From JBGTIS01 sp041745535 (lineage in GTDB: Bacteria; Bacteroidota; Bacteroidia; Cytophagales; Cyclobacteriaceae), in NCBI GenBank assembly GCA_041745535.1, contig JBGTIS010000375.1, forward strand, positions 1-31,640: 31,640 bases of DNA. The letters are read 5' to 3'. Shown one piece after another: positions 16,314 to 24,305 of this stretch. The position numbers and the translations under genes were made by a program. Under the pieces are notes generated by a model that was not told the origin of the DNA, did not search any database, and saw only the letters and a program-made list of their open reading frames with translations. Numbering within the stretch: the stretch's first letter is position 1; each line of letters begins with the position of its first letter.

Positions 16314-19300
16314 TATTTTACAACCAAAAGTTTGCTATCAAGAATATTTTTTACTTCAGGCTTGCAACTTCCGCAGCCCAAACCTGCCCCAGTAGTTTTG
16401 CATAACTCATTAAATGAACAACAACCTACTTCAATTGCCTGTTCGATATTTCCCCGACCTACATTGCCACAACTGCATACCAATGGTCCTACCACTGGTT
16501 TTGCCGCTTCGCCCGAACGCAGTAACCGCATTCTCTTCTCTGAAAGTTCGGTTTTATTTTCGATAAGACTTTTAAACTCGGCAAATTCCGATTTATCACC
16601 CATCAAAATAGCGCCTACCAGCTTGTCTTTATGAATGATGCATTTTTTATAATAAGTTTTTGCCTTGTCGATAAACAGAATCTCTTCATAGTCTTTCGCA
16701 TGGTGTGGAATTTCGGTCATACCCACCGAGCAAAGATCCAGATTTGAAAATTTCAGAATATTCATAAATACTGACCCTGGATAAATACTAAGCAAATCTC
16801 CGTTAATAAACCTGGTTAAGCTATCGGCCTGTTGCTCGGCCGCTGCTGTAAAGCCATAAAGCTGCTGATTATATTCCGCGATTTCGCCAATAGCAAAAAT
16901 TGACGGATTACTGGTTTGCAAATATTCATTAACTTTTACGCCTTTACCACAGTCCAATTCAGCCTCCTGCGCCAATGCGATATTGGGCCGAGTGCCCACA
17001 GCATATACAATGGCATTGCATGAAATACTTTTACCACTTTTCAGCCTTGTATACAAAGGAAATGCAGCCTCCTGTACATTTTCTACTGTTTGTACCTGGT
17101 CGTTCATCAGCACTTTAATACCCATTTCCTCTACCTTTTCGCGCAGCAGGTTACTGGCCAAATCATCAAGCTGACGCTGCATTAACCGCGAAGCCAATTG
17201 AACCACTGTTACTTCTATTTTGATTTCTCGTAAAGAAGCTGCCAGTTCAAGCCCTAATAATCCGCCGCCTACAATCAGCACTTTCCCTTGATAGTTCAGG
17301 TATTTTTTCAGGTCTTCAGCGTTCTCCCGGTTTCGCATGGTAAAAATGCCAGGCAAGTTTACGGGAGCATCAGCAGGAACAAACGCATGGCTGCCGGTAG
17401 CCATTACCAGAATATCGTAATCGAAAATTTGACCTTGTGAATCGATTACAGTTTTCTGAAGCTTATCTATCTCAACAATGCCTTTCCCAATGTGCAGTTT
17501 CACATTAAGCAATTCCAGTTCGCCTTCCTTGAATTTCAACAGCTTTTCCCAGGCTAATTTATCGTTCACATATTCTGGCAACAGTACCCGGTTATAAAAA
17601 GGGTGTTTTTCTTTAGAAAATACATGAATTTCATCTTCCTGGTTCAGTTCCCGATAAGTATTGATAAATCGATAAGCAGCTGCGCCTGCTCCAATTACTA
17701 CAATTCGTTGCTTTGGCTTCTGAAACAGACTTACCTGTACAGCGGAGAATTTAAAATCTGGTTCTTTGGATACCGGATCGTACACATTCCGCGTAAGGTT
17801 ATTCGCACGGCTGAAATCTTTTTTCAATATTTTTCCCCAATGCATGGGCAAGAATACCACTCCTTTTTTGATGGTATCTGTTACTTTGGCATGTACCCTC
17901 ACTTCACCCCGGGCATTGTTTACTACAATGGTATCTCCATCTGTGATTTTCCTTTCTCTTGCATCTTCGGGATGAATTTCCAGAAATGGTTTGCTACTAT
18001 GGGTAGTAAGTTTATTTACTTTCCCGGTCCGTGTCATGGTATGCCACTGGTCGCGGACACGGCCAGTGGTGAGAATCAGCGGAAAATCAGGTGTAATGGG
18101 TTCAGAGATATTGGCTGCTCCACTGGTACAGATTTGTGCCCGCTGATTGGGCGTATAAAATTTTTTATCGGTGAATAACCTTGGTGTACCGGGATGATCT
18201 TCTGATGGGAACGGCCATTGTACTGTTCCCACTTGTTTCAGTTTATCGTAGCTTAATCCAGAAATATCAATATTGGTTCCTTTGGTTAAAGCGCAATGTT
18301 CAGCATATACTTCGCTCATTTCCTTATAGTCGAACCCAGAGAAACCCATTTTCCGGGCAAACTGCCATAAAATTTCTCCATCAGGTAAAGCTTCTCCGGG
18401 ACTATCTGCTACTTTGGGTAAATAGCTGATGCGCCTTTCCGAGTTGGTCATGGTGCCCTCTTTCTCAAGCCACCCGGCAGCCGGCAGTAATAAATCGGCA
18501 TATTGGGTAGTATCTGAATTGACAGAAATATCCTGAACCACTACAAACTTTGCCTTTTTAAGGGCGGCTTCTGCTTTTCGCGCATCGGGTAAACTTACCA
18601 GCGGATTGGTGCAAATAATCCATATGGCTTTCATTTGGCCCGATTCTAAAGCATCGAACATTTGGGTAGCGGTAAGACCCGGCTTTTCGGCTATTTTTTC
18701 TACGCCCCAGAAATCAGCTACTTCCTGCCGGTGTACCGGATTCAGCAAGTTTCGGTGCGCAGCCAGCAAACTAGCCATACCACCTACTTCTCTTCCGCCC
18801 ATGGCATTAGGCTGTCCGGTTAATGAAAAAGGACCAGAGCCTGGTTTGCCAATATGGCCGGTAATGAGATTTAGGTTGATTAATGCCAGATTTTTATTTA
18901 CCCCGGATACACTTTGGTTCAGGCCCATGGCCCATAATGTTAAAAATCCTTTCGATTCACTGATTATCTGAGCGGCATACCGAATATCCTTTAAAGGCAC
19001 ATCGCAGATGGTACCAGCTTCTTCAAGGGTAATCCGCATTACTTCTTCCTTATATTGATCAAAGCCATCAGTATGATTACGGATAAAATTTATATCGACA
19101 TCACCGGTTTCAATCAGGCAACGGCCAATTGCCTGGTACAAGGTGGTATCGGTACCTGGTTTGATTTGTAAATGCAGGTCAGCAAGCGCGCAGGATTGCG
19201 TTTTACGGGGATCTACCACCATAATTTTCACACCCGGATTCTTTTCCTTGTGCTGCTCCATACGGCGAAACAGAATCGGATGGCACCACGCCGGATTGGC

Positions 19301-19828
19301 ACCGGCGATAAAAAAACAGTCGGCCAGTTCAATATCTTCGTAAGAAACCGGCACCGCGTCTTCCCCTAATGTTTTTATATAGCCAGCTACCGCGGAACTC
19401 ATACACAAACGGGAATTGGTATCGATGTTATTCGTACCCAGAAAACCCTTCGTAAGCTTGTTTACCAAATAATACTCTTCGGTAAGGCACTGACCTGACA
19501 CATAAAAACCTACTGAATCAGGACCATATTTTTTAATTAAAGATGAAAATACCGCTGCCGCTCTGCTTAGGCCTGTATCCCAGGTTACTCGTTGCATAGG
19601 GTAGTTTTTATTCCACCGCATTTGTGGATACATTAAACGGTCACTTTTATCTTCTACCACGTAGTGAAGGTTCATGCCTTTGGAGCACAACATTCCCCGG
19701 TTTACCGGGTGTTCCGGATCGCCTTCTACGGTTAAGTTTCCTTTTCTGTCCTTATTGATCAAAATACCGCAGCCGACTCCGCAGTATGAGCAGGTTGACT
19801 TAAACGATTTTTTTTCCTCCAAAGGCAT
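16313..19828 (-). CDS. nasA: Assimilatory nitrate reductase fused to FAD/NAD(P)H reductase and BFD domain
   Basis: This is a 1171-residue three-part protein. Residues 1-690 are a NasA-type molybdopterin oxidoreductase: 4Fe-4S ligands Cys13, Cys16, Cys20 and Cys48, then SRLCMSS with the likely Mo ligand Cys142, and a C-terminal molydopterin-dinucleotide-binding part (LTTGRVRDQWHTMTRTGKVN). Residues about 706-1090 are a pyridine-nucleotide disulfide oxidoreductase domain like the NirB N terminus or NasC (RIVVIGAGAAAY, VLIVGGGLLGLE). Residues about 1112-1165 are a BFD-like 2Fe-2S domain (Cys1118, Cys1120, Cys1152, Cys1155). It would reduce nitrate to nitrite in the cytoplasm with NAD(P)H supplied in one chain, replacing a separate NasC/NasB. 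It lacks a Tat signal. It lies 74 bp after narK and is coupled to the rubredoxin gene. Confidence 0.93.
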   Translation of the reverse strand: MPLEEKKSFKSTCSYCGVGCGILINKDRKGNLTVEGDPEHPVNRGMLCSKGMNLHYVVEDKSDRLMYPQMRWNKNYPMQRVTWDTGLSRAAAVFSSLIKKYGPDSVGFYVSGQCLTEEYYLVNKLTKGFLGTNNIDTNSRLCMSSAVAGYIKTLGEDAVPVSYEDIELADCFFIAGANPAWCHPILFRRMEQHKEKNPGVKIMVVDPRKTQSCALADLHLQIKPGTDTTLYQAIGRCLIETGDVDINFIRNHTDGFDQYKEEVMRITLEEAGTICDVPLKDIRYAAQIISESKGFLTLWAMGLNQSVSGVNKNLALINLNLITGHIGKPGSGPFSLTGQPNAMGGREVGGMASLLAAHRNLLNPVHRQEVADFWGVEKIAEKPGLTATQMFDALESGQMKAIWIICTNPLVSLPDARKAEAALKKAKFVVVQDISVNSDTTQYADLLLPAAGWLEKEGTMTNSERRISYLPKVADSPGEALPDGEILWQFARKMGFSGFDYKEMSEVYAEHCALTKGTNIDISGLSYDKLKQVGTVQWPFPSEDHPGTPRLFTDKKFYTPNQRAQICTSGAANISEPITPDFPLILTTGRVRDQWHTMTRTGKVNKLTTHSSKPFLEIHPEDARERKITDGDTIVVNNARGEVRVHAKVTDTIKKGVVFLPMHWGKILKKDFSRANNLTRNVYDPVSKEPDFKFSAVQVSLFQKPKQRIVVIGAGAAAYRFINTYRELNQEDEIHVFSKEKHPFYNRVLLPEYVNDKLAWEKLLKFKEGELELLNVKLHIGKGIVEIDKLQKTVIDSQGQIFDYDILVMATGSHAFVPADAPVNLPGIFTMRNRENAEDLKKYLNYQGKVLIVGGGLLGLELAASLREIKIEVTVVQLASRLMQRQLDDLASNLLREKVEEMGIKVLMNDQVQTVENVQEAAFPLYTRLKSGKSISCNAIVYAVGTRPNIALAQEAELDCGKGVKVNEYLQTSNPSIFAIGEIAEYNQQLYGFTAAAEQQADSLTRFINGDLLSIYPGSVFMNILKFSNLDLCSVGMTEIPHHAKDYEEILFIDKAKTYYKKCIIHKDKLVGAILMGDKSEFAEFKSLIENKTELSEKRMRLLRSGEAAKPVVGPLVCSCGNVGRGNIEQAIEVGCCSFNELCKTTGAGLGCGSCKPEVKNILDSKLLVVK

Positions 19829-19902
19829 GATTTCAAAAATTTAAGTGATTTTGGGCTGAACTGGGAAACATGACCCTTGTCAGGAAATCATATTAACAAA
19901 TA

Positions 19903-21252
19903 TTATTCAGCGAATGCTGGTTCCAGTGTAACCTTGCGTTCGGCCAGTGAATATTCCATTTCAAGTTTTGCTTCCCCTTCGGCTTCAGATGAAAACCGTA
20001 CAAATACTGAGATCAACGATATGGCTGATACGGCTATCCCCAGTATTAACAGCGCTTCAGGATAGGATAAATTTTCGGATTTGAACAGGAACCCGGCCAT
20101 CACAGCTCCGGCATTACCACCGGCACCTACAATACCCGATACGGCTCCTAATGCTTTTTTATTAATAAAGGGCACCACAGAATAGGTAGCCCCTTCTGAC
20201 ATTTGTACAAAAAGGCTGAAAACCACCATGGTAATTATAGCCAAAGGAAGTACTGTCATTTGAGAGAAAAGTATCAGGGCAAGACCTTCTACCAATAGCA
20301 CCAATCCTAAGAAAATTACTCTGCCTTTCAGCCCCCATCTGATGCCGGCTTTGTCGCCGAATACACCACCCAGGGAACGGGCGAATAAGTTCATTAGTCC
20401 AAATAAACCGGCAATTAATCCGGCTGTTTTCAGATCTAACTGGAAAAAGTCGTGGTAGTAGATAGCCGCGATGTTATTGATGGTAAGTTCTATACCAAAG
20501 CAGGCTCCGTAGATTAGGAATAAGGCCCAAACTCTATAATCTTTTATTGCTGCTAAAAAAGATTTTTTACTGTTTTTGCTTTTCGCATGGAAATAAGGAT
20601 CTTTTTTCTTCAAATCAGCCAGGTTACCTTCTGGATAATCCTGGGTAAATTTATAGTATAAAACCCCGCAGATAATTAGCGCCACACCAGGAATAACCAT
20701 CGCATATCGCCAGGCAGCAGTATCTACAAATCCAAGGCTGACAAAACCCGCGAAGATCAGTGGCATCACCATTTGGGTAACCCCACCCCCCAGGTTTCCC
20801 CAACCCGCAGTAGTGGCATTGGCTGTACCTACCACATTAGGAGCAAACATCACGGAAGTATGATACTGAGTTATCACAAATGATGCACCAATAACACCGA
20901 TAGCCAGCCGGAAAATCATAAAAGAAAAGTAACTATCGCTTAATCCAATTAGTATTACCGGAATAGCTCCTAAAACAAGCAGATATGAATAGGTAATTCG
21001 TGGACCTATTTTATCGCACAACCAGCCAATTATCAGCCGTGCAAAAACGGTGATCGTAACAGAAGCAATTATGATATTTCCAATTTGCGATTTGGTGAGG
21101 TCAAGTTCGTCACGAACAACCGCCATAAGGGGAGCAATGCCAAACCAGCCGAAGAAGCACAGAAAAAACGCGAACCACGATAAATGAAAGGCCCTCATCT
21201 GTGGCGTTTTCAGGCTGAATAATTTAATAGAAGTGGCTTTTCTTGTTTTCAT
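19903..21252 (-). CDS. narK: NarK-type nitrate/nitrite transporter (MFS)
   Basis: The protein has about 449 residues from the ATG at 21252; a TTG ten codons upstream is less likely. Twelve membrane segments are expected. The family's glycine-rich nitrate signatures are present: AGWGNLGGGVTQMVMPL and GIVGAGGNAGAVMAGFLF. The first helix reads FHLSWFAFFLCFFGWFGIAPLM, as in NarK/NasA transporters. It moves nitrate and/or nitrite over the inner membrane; direction and coupling cannot be told from sequence, but its place before nasA suggests nitrate uptake. It lies between the porin gene (63 bp upstream to its earliest possible start) and nasA. Confidence 0.93.
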   Translation of the reverse strand: MKTRKATSIKLFSLKTPQMRAFHLSWFAFFLCFFGWFGIAPLMAVVRDELDLTKSQIGNIIIASVTITVFARLIIGWLCDKIGPRITYSYLLVLGAIPVILIGLSDSYFSFMIFRLAIGVIGASFVITQYHTSVMFAPNVVGTANATTAGWGNLGGGVTQMVMPLIFAGFVSLGFVDTAAWRYAMVIPGVALIICGVLYYKFTQDYPEGNLADLKKKDPYFHAKSKNSKKSFLAAIKDYRVWALFLIYGACFGIELTINNIAAIYYHDFFQLDLKTAGLIAGLFGLMNLFARSLGGVFGDKAGIRWGLKGRVIFLGLVLLVEGLALILFSQMTVLPLAIITMVVFSLFVQMSEGATYSVVPFINKKALGAVSGIVGAGGNAGAVMAGFLFKSENLSYPEALLILGIAVSAISLISVFVRFSSEAEGEAKLEMEYSLAERKVTLEPAFAE

Positions 21253-21345
21253 AATTGATAAATTGTTTGAAAATTTTGACAATTAATTTCCTTTAATTCT
21301 TCATGAGAATTATTACCTTTTAAATAGTATTTGGTTGATTTACAG

Positions 21346-22620
21346 TTAATTACTTGTAAAAAGTGTTGGTTTGAACGAAAGCATTACCCAGGCCCAGTTA
21401 TTAAAACCACTGCCCGCTTTATCGCCCTTTAATGCCTCCAGCGATTTGGTAGCGAATAGCTGAGAATATCCAACTTTTAGGTTAATATCACTGCTAATGT
21501 TCAGGTTATATATCAGATCAATTTCCTCGGCCAGCGTAGAAGAAAGTTCGTTTTGTGTAGCTTCCGCATAAATGGCGGTAGGGGATTGAAAATGATGGTA
21601 ATTTGCTATTAATGCTGATTTTGCGCCAGTTTTAATCTTGCTTTGCAAATAGTAATCAATTAAACCGGCAGTTTTTCCAGCCTGCCCATGGTTGTTGCCT
21701 ACATAGAAATAATCCATGAATCCATAAAATTTATGATTGGTACCATACAGCGGGTTAAAGCTTTTGTTTTTAGTATTTTCGACATCAGATCCTGATAAAT
21801 AATCTATACCAATAGTAAGAGGAGTAACCGGAGTGTTGATAGTAGCATTTGCGGCAATCAGCCAGGCACTGAGGTCATTGCCTGTGGCATCTTTACCACC
21901 CTGATAGTACAATTCGCCGCCTAATTTTATCTTACTAACTTTCGTTTCGCCAATTATGCCATAGGTTTGCGAAAAGGCAGTGGAGGAGTCGGCCTGTTGC
22001 TGACCATTGTTAAAGATCAATCCTGATACTTTACCAGCCGCGCTTTTTTTATGCACCCATACATATTGCATGGTTTTATAATTGTTTACGCCTTCATAAA
22101 AAGTGCTGGTAAGTTTGCCCGGTTCAAAAGGCACATTTTGGTTAAACGCGGCGCCTATGTGAAAGGAAAATCCCGCGCTATCGGCATACATGAGCCGGAC
22201 GGCATCATGGCTGCGCCCCTGTGCGGCCCAATCAAGGTCACCCAGAAAACGCGCATTATCGTAATCTAATTCCTGCCGGCCTACCCGTACTGATAATGAT
22301 GGCTTGATATAATACTCGCCCCAGGCTTCATAAATATTGGTAAGCGCAGGATCCGTTTTATAAATCTGACTGGCATTTCCCCAAACCCGTACATCCTGTA
22401 AAGCGATTTTAAATCCTAATTTTTCAGCTTTGAAGTTAAAATACAACCGCGAACGTTGCTCTATAAAAAAGGCAGGATCGGTGATTTTTGTATCCGGAGA
22501 TTTAAATCCGTTTCTGAATTCTGCCCTTGGCCGAATCTCGCCAATTACGGTAAACTGCGCTTGTACCACGTTACTGTATCCTATCGAAAGCACAAACATT
22601 AAGGCGTACCCATACTTCAT
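21346..22620 (-). CDS. Outer-membrane beta-barrel porin, alginate-export family-like
   Basis: The protein has about 424 residues from the ATG at 22620, which is preceded by AGAGAAG and opens directly into a signal peptide (MKYGYALMFVLSIGYSNVVQAQ). An upstream ATG at 22665 would add 15 charged residues before it and is less likely. The body alternates hydrophobic and polar residues in beta-strands and contains IGEIRPRAEFRNGF, EQRSRLYFNFKAEK, VGRQELDYDNARFLGDLDW and a final strand ending in WAWVMLSFKPTLF, as in alginate_export (PF13372) barrels. As first gene of the porin-narK-nas operon, it is inferred to be a nitrate/nitrite entry channel rather than an alginate exporter. Confidence 0.85.
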   Translation of the reverse strand: MKYGYALMFVLSIGYSNVVQAQFTVIGEIRPRAEFRNGFKSPDTKITDPAFFIEQRSRLYFNFKAEKLGFKIALQDVRVWGNASQIYKTDPALTNIYEAWGEYYIKPSLSVRVGRQELDYDNARFLGDLDWAAQGRSHDAVRLMYADSAGFSFHIGAAFNQNVPFEPGKLTSTFYEGVNNYKTMQYVWVHKKSAAGKVSGLIFNNGQQQADSSTAFSQTYGIIGETKVSKIKLGGELYYQGGKDATGNDLSAWLIAANATINTPVTPLTIGIDYLSGSDVENTKNKSFNPLYGTNHKFYGFMDYFYVGNNHGQAGKTAGLIDYYLQSKIKTGAKSALIANYHHFQSPTAIYAEATQNELSSTLAEEIDLIYNLNISSDINLKVGYSQLFATKSLEALKGDKAGSGFNNWAWVMLSFKPTLFTSN

Positions 22621-22698
22621 GACTTCTCTTTGATTTTTTTGATAAATTCTTCTTAAACCATGCATAAAACTCAGACACTTTAGTAACTATGTATTTGT

Positions 22699-22843
22699 TA
22701 CGTAGCAAATTTAATAATAAATTTTGTTTTTACGTAAATTTACGTAATAAAATTTTAAATTAATTTTATTATGCAGAAAAAATACGTAAAAATTTATCAT
22801 TTTAGGGAGTTTTATGGCAGATTGGCTTTAGAAATATTACGTA
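22699..22843 (-). promoter_or_regulatory. Cluster of five TACGTA palindromes upstream of the porin-narK-nas operon
   Basis: TACGTA occurs at 22699-22704, 22731-22736, 22741-22746, 22783-22788 and 22838-22843. The second and third form TACGTA-N4-TACGTA with a 10-bp period, 17 bp upstream of the candidate -7 box (22706-22713), so they cover the place of a -33 box as a class-II-type activator would. The first lies near the predicted transcription start. The same paired arrangement stands upstream of nirB (29211-29226). A nitrate-responsive regulator site is inferred; the response regulator at 23620-24297 is the nearest candidate. Confidence 0.7.
22706..22713 (-). promoter_or_regulatory. Candidate -7 element (TAAATTTG) of the porin-narK-nas operon
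   Basis: The minus strand reads TAAATTTG, a perfect TAnnTTTG match, 85 bp upstream of the chosen porin start. There is no TTTG at -33; the TACGTA pair sits there instead. Confidence 0.5.
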
Positions 22844-22932
22844 ATTATTTTCTATAGAAGAAAGCGGATCGGCAAGGAGAATAGGGCGCATACATAAAAC
22901 CTAAAAATATGGGCAGCAACATTGGAAACGCA

Positions 22933-22970
22933 TAAAAAAACTCTGAGCTGTTGCTGCCAGAGTTTTTTAT
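22933..22970 (-). terminator. Rho-independent terminator after mobA
   Basis: An A-run plus CTCTG pairs with CAGAG plus a T-run, with an inner AGC/GCT stem around a TGTT loop. On the minus strand the stem is followed by seven T's. It ends the kinase-regulator-mobA transcript about 40 bp after the mobA stop and insulates it from the porin operon promoter region. It is nearly symmetric, so it could act both ways. Confidence 0.8.
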
Positions 22971-23009
22971 TTTTTTTGGCAGAAATATTTTTAATATGTA
23001 TTGATTGCT

Positions 23010-23612
23010 CTATGGATCAAGGTCATCTGGCGCATTAAAATTTTTGAACTGGCTTAACATTTCGTCCTGAATAAAAAGTTTGTAGACTTCAGGATTTTCT
23101 TCAAACAAAGAAATCATACTACGATCTGATAATTCGCCCTCATAATAACTTGTAATTAAATGTTCAAGTCCCTGTCGGTTATAAATTCCGCACAAAGGCT
23201 GCAGTTGCTCACCTGATTGAGAAATGATAAACTTATAGGCGGCATAGTTTTCTGAAAAAGTGTTTAAAAGCAGCTGAAAAAAATCCTGATCAAGGCGCGG
23301 CATATCGCATGGAAGATACAATATATGCTTTTCCGGAAACTGCTGATGCGCGGTAAGGATACCATGCAAAGGCCCATTGATGAAATCCCATACTTTATCC
23401 TGTATGATTTTATTTTCAGGAAATAATCGCAGGTAAGCAGGCATTTGCATAGCATTGGCAGAAATATAGGCAGGAATAGACAGGTTTTCCAGTTTCTGAA
23501 ACAACTGCCTGGCCCATTGCGTGCCATCATCTTCAATCAATCCTTTGTCCTGACCCATTCGTTTACTCTGGCCGCCGCACAATATCACTGCTATCAGATT
23601 TTCCTTTTCCAT
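23010..23612 (-). CDS. mobA: Molybdenum cofactor guanylyltransferase
   Basis: The protein has 200 residues. The nucleotidyltransferase loop LCGGQSKRMGQDK is at 11-23, and YLPCDMPRL near the middle holds the metal-binding Asp, as in MobA. It adds GMP to Moco to make the bis-MGD form used by the DMSO-reductase family, to which NasA belongs. It starts 7 bp after the response regulator stop, so it is in the same operon as the two-component system and not with the other Moco genes at 7.9-9.9 kb. Cytoplasmic. The C-terminal half is less conserved, as usual. Confidence 0.92.
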   Translation of the reverse strand: MEKENLIAVILCGGQSKRMGQDKGLIEDDGTQWARQLFQKLENLSIPAYISANAMQMPAYLRLFPENKIIQDKVWDFINGPLHGILTAHQQFPEKHILYLPCDMPRLDQDFFQLLLNTFSENYAAYKFIISQSGEQLQPLCGIYNRQGLEHLITSYYEGELSDRSMISLFEENPEVYKLFIQDEMLSQFKNFNAPDDLDP

Positions 23613-23619
23613 AGTATTG

Positions 23620-24297
23620 CTAGTTATAGATATACTCTTTCAGAGAACGGTCATCTTCCACCTTTTTCAGAAGTTCTACCACATTATTTACCTTTAGTTT
23701 TTTCATGATATTAAACCGGTGGGTTTCTATGGTCCGAACGCTTTTGTTCAGATTTTCAGCTATTTCTTTGTTATTGATGCCATCGGCCAACATCCGCAGA
23801 ATTTGCTTTTCACGTTTGGTAATTTCGTAAGTATGCACATCGGCATGTACACCAGGCTCTTCTTTTCTTTTAAAATTCATAAAATTATTGACCAGAATAC
23901 CGGAAATCTCGCCACTAAAATATTTCTCGCCATGATATACCATTCTTATGGCTTTCAGAAATTCTTCTTTGCTGGTATCTTTTAACAGATAACCAAATGC
24001 CCCGCTTTCTATCGATTGGAGAATATATTCTTCATCATCGTGCATGGATAGCACCAAAGCTTTGGTAATCGTACTATATTGTGGCAGGCGGCGGGTAGCT
24101 TCAATACCATTCAGCACCGGCATTCTAATATCCACCACTAATAAATCAGGTTGAAACTGTTCTACTTTTTCCAGGGCTTCCTGGCCATTAGATGCTTCGG
24201 CGATTACACTGATATCTCCTTCACTTTCCAGCAATGTTCTGATGCCACTTCGTACTACGCCGTGGTCATCTGCCAGGATTACTTTAATAGTTTCCAT
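23620..24297 (-). CDS. NarL/FixJ-type response regulator
   Basis: The protein has 225 residues. A receiver domain occupies 1-120: acidic pair Asp10/Asp11, phospho-acceptor Asp56 in LLVVDIRMP, and a conserved Lys in LLKDTSKEEF. The LuxR-type helix-turn-helix covers about 153-215 (ITKREKQILRMLADGINNKEIAENL, then SVRTIETHRFNIMKKL). It is the partner of the kinase just upstream (8 bp gap). Its position between nitrite and nitrate reductase operons points to nitrate/nitrite control, as with NarL, but its target is not proven. The TACGTA palindromes are the best candidate binding sites in the window. Confidence 0.92.
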   Translation of the reverse strand: METIKVILADDHGVVRSGIRTLLESEGDISVIAEASNGQEALEKVEQFQPDLLVVDIRMPVLNGIEATRRLPQYSTITKALVLSMHDDEEYILQSIESGAFGYLLKDTSKEEFLKAIRMVYHGEKYFSGEISGILVNNFMNFKRKEEPGVHADVHTYEITKREKQILRMLADGINNKEIAENLNKSVRTIETHRFNIMKKLKVNNVVELLKKVEDDRSLKEYIYN

Positions 24298-24305
24298 ATA
24301 AATAA

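Larger units (their letters stand above)
22666..23009. other. Regulatory intergenic region, porin-nas operon to mobA
   Basis: No coding sequence is supported in these 344 bp. It holds five TACGTA palindromes, a -7 element for the porin operon, and the terminator of the mobA transcript, each listed separately. Confidence 0.6.
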
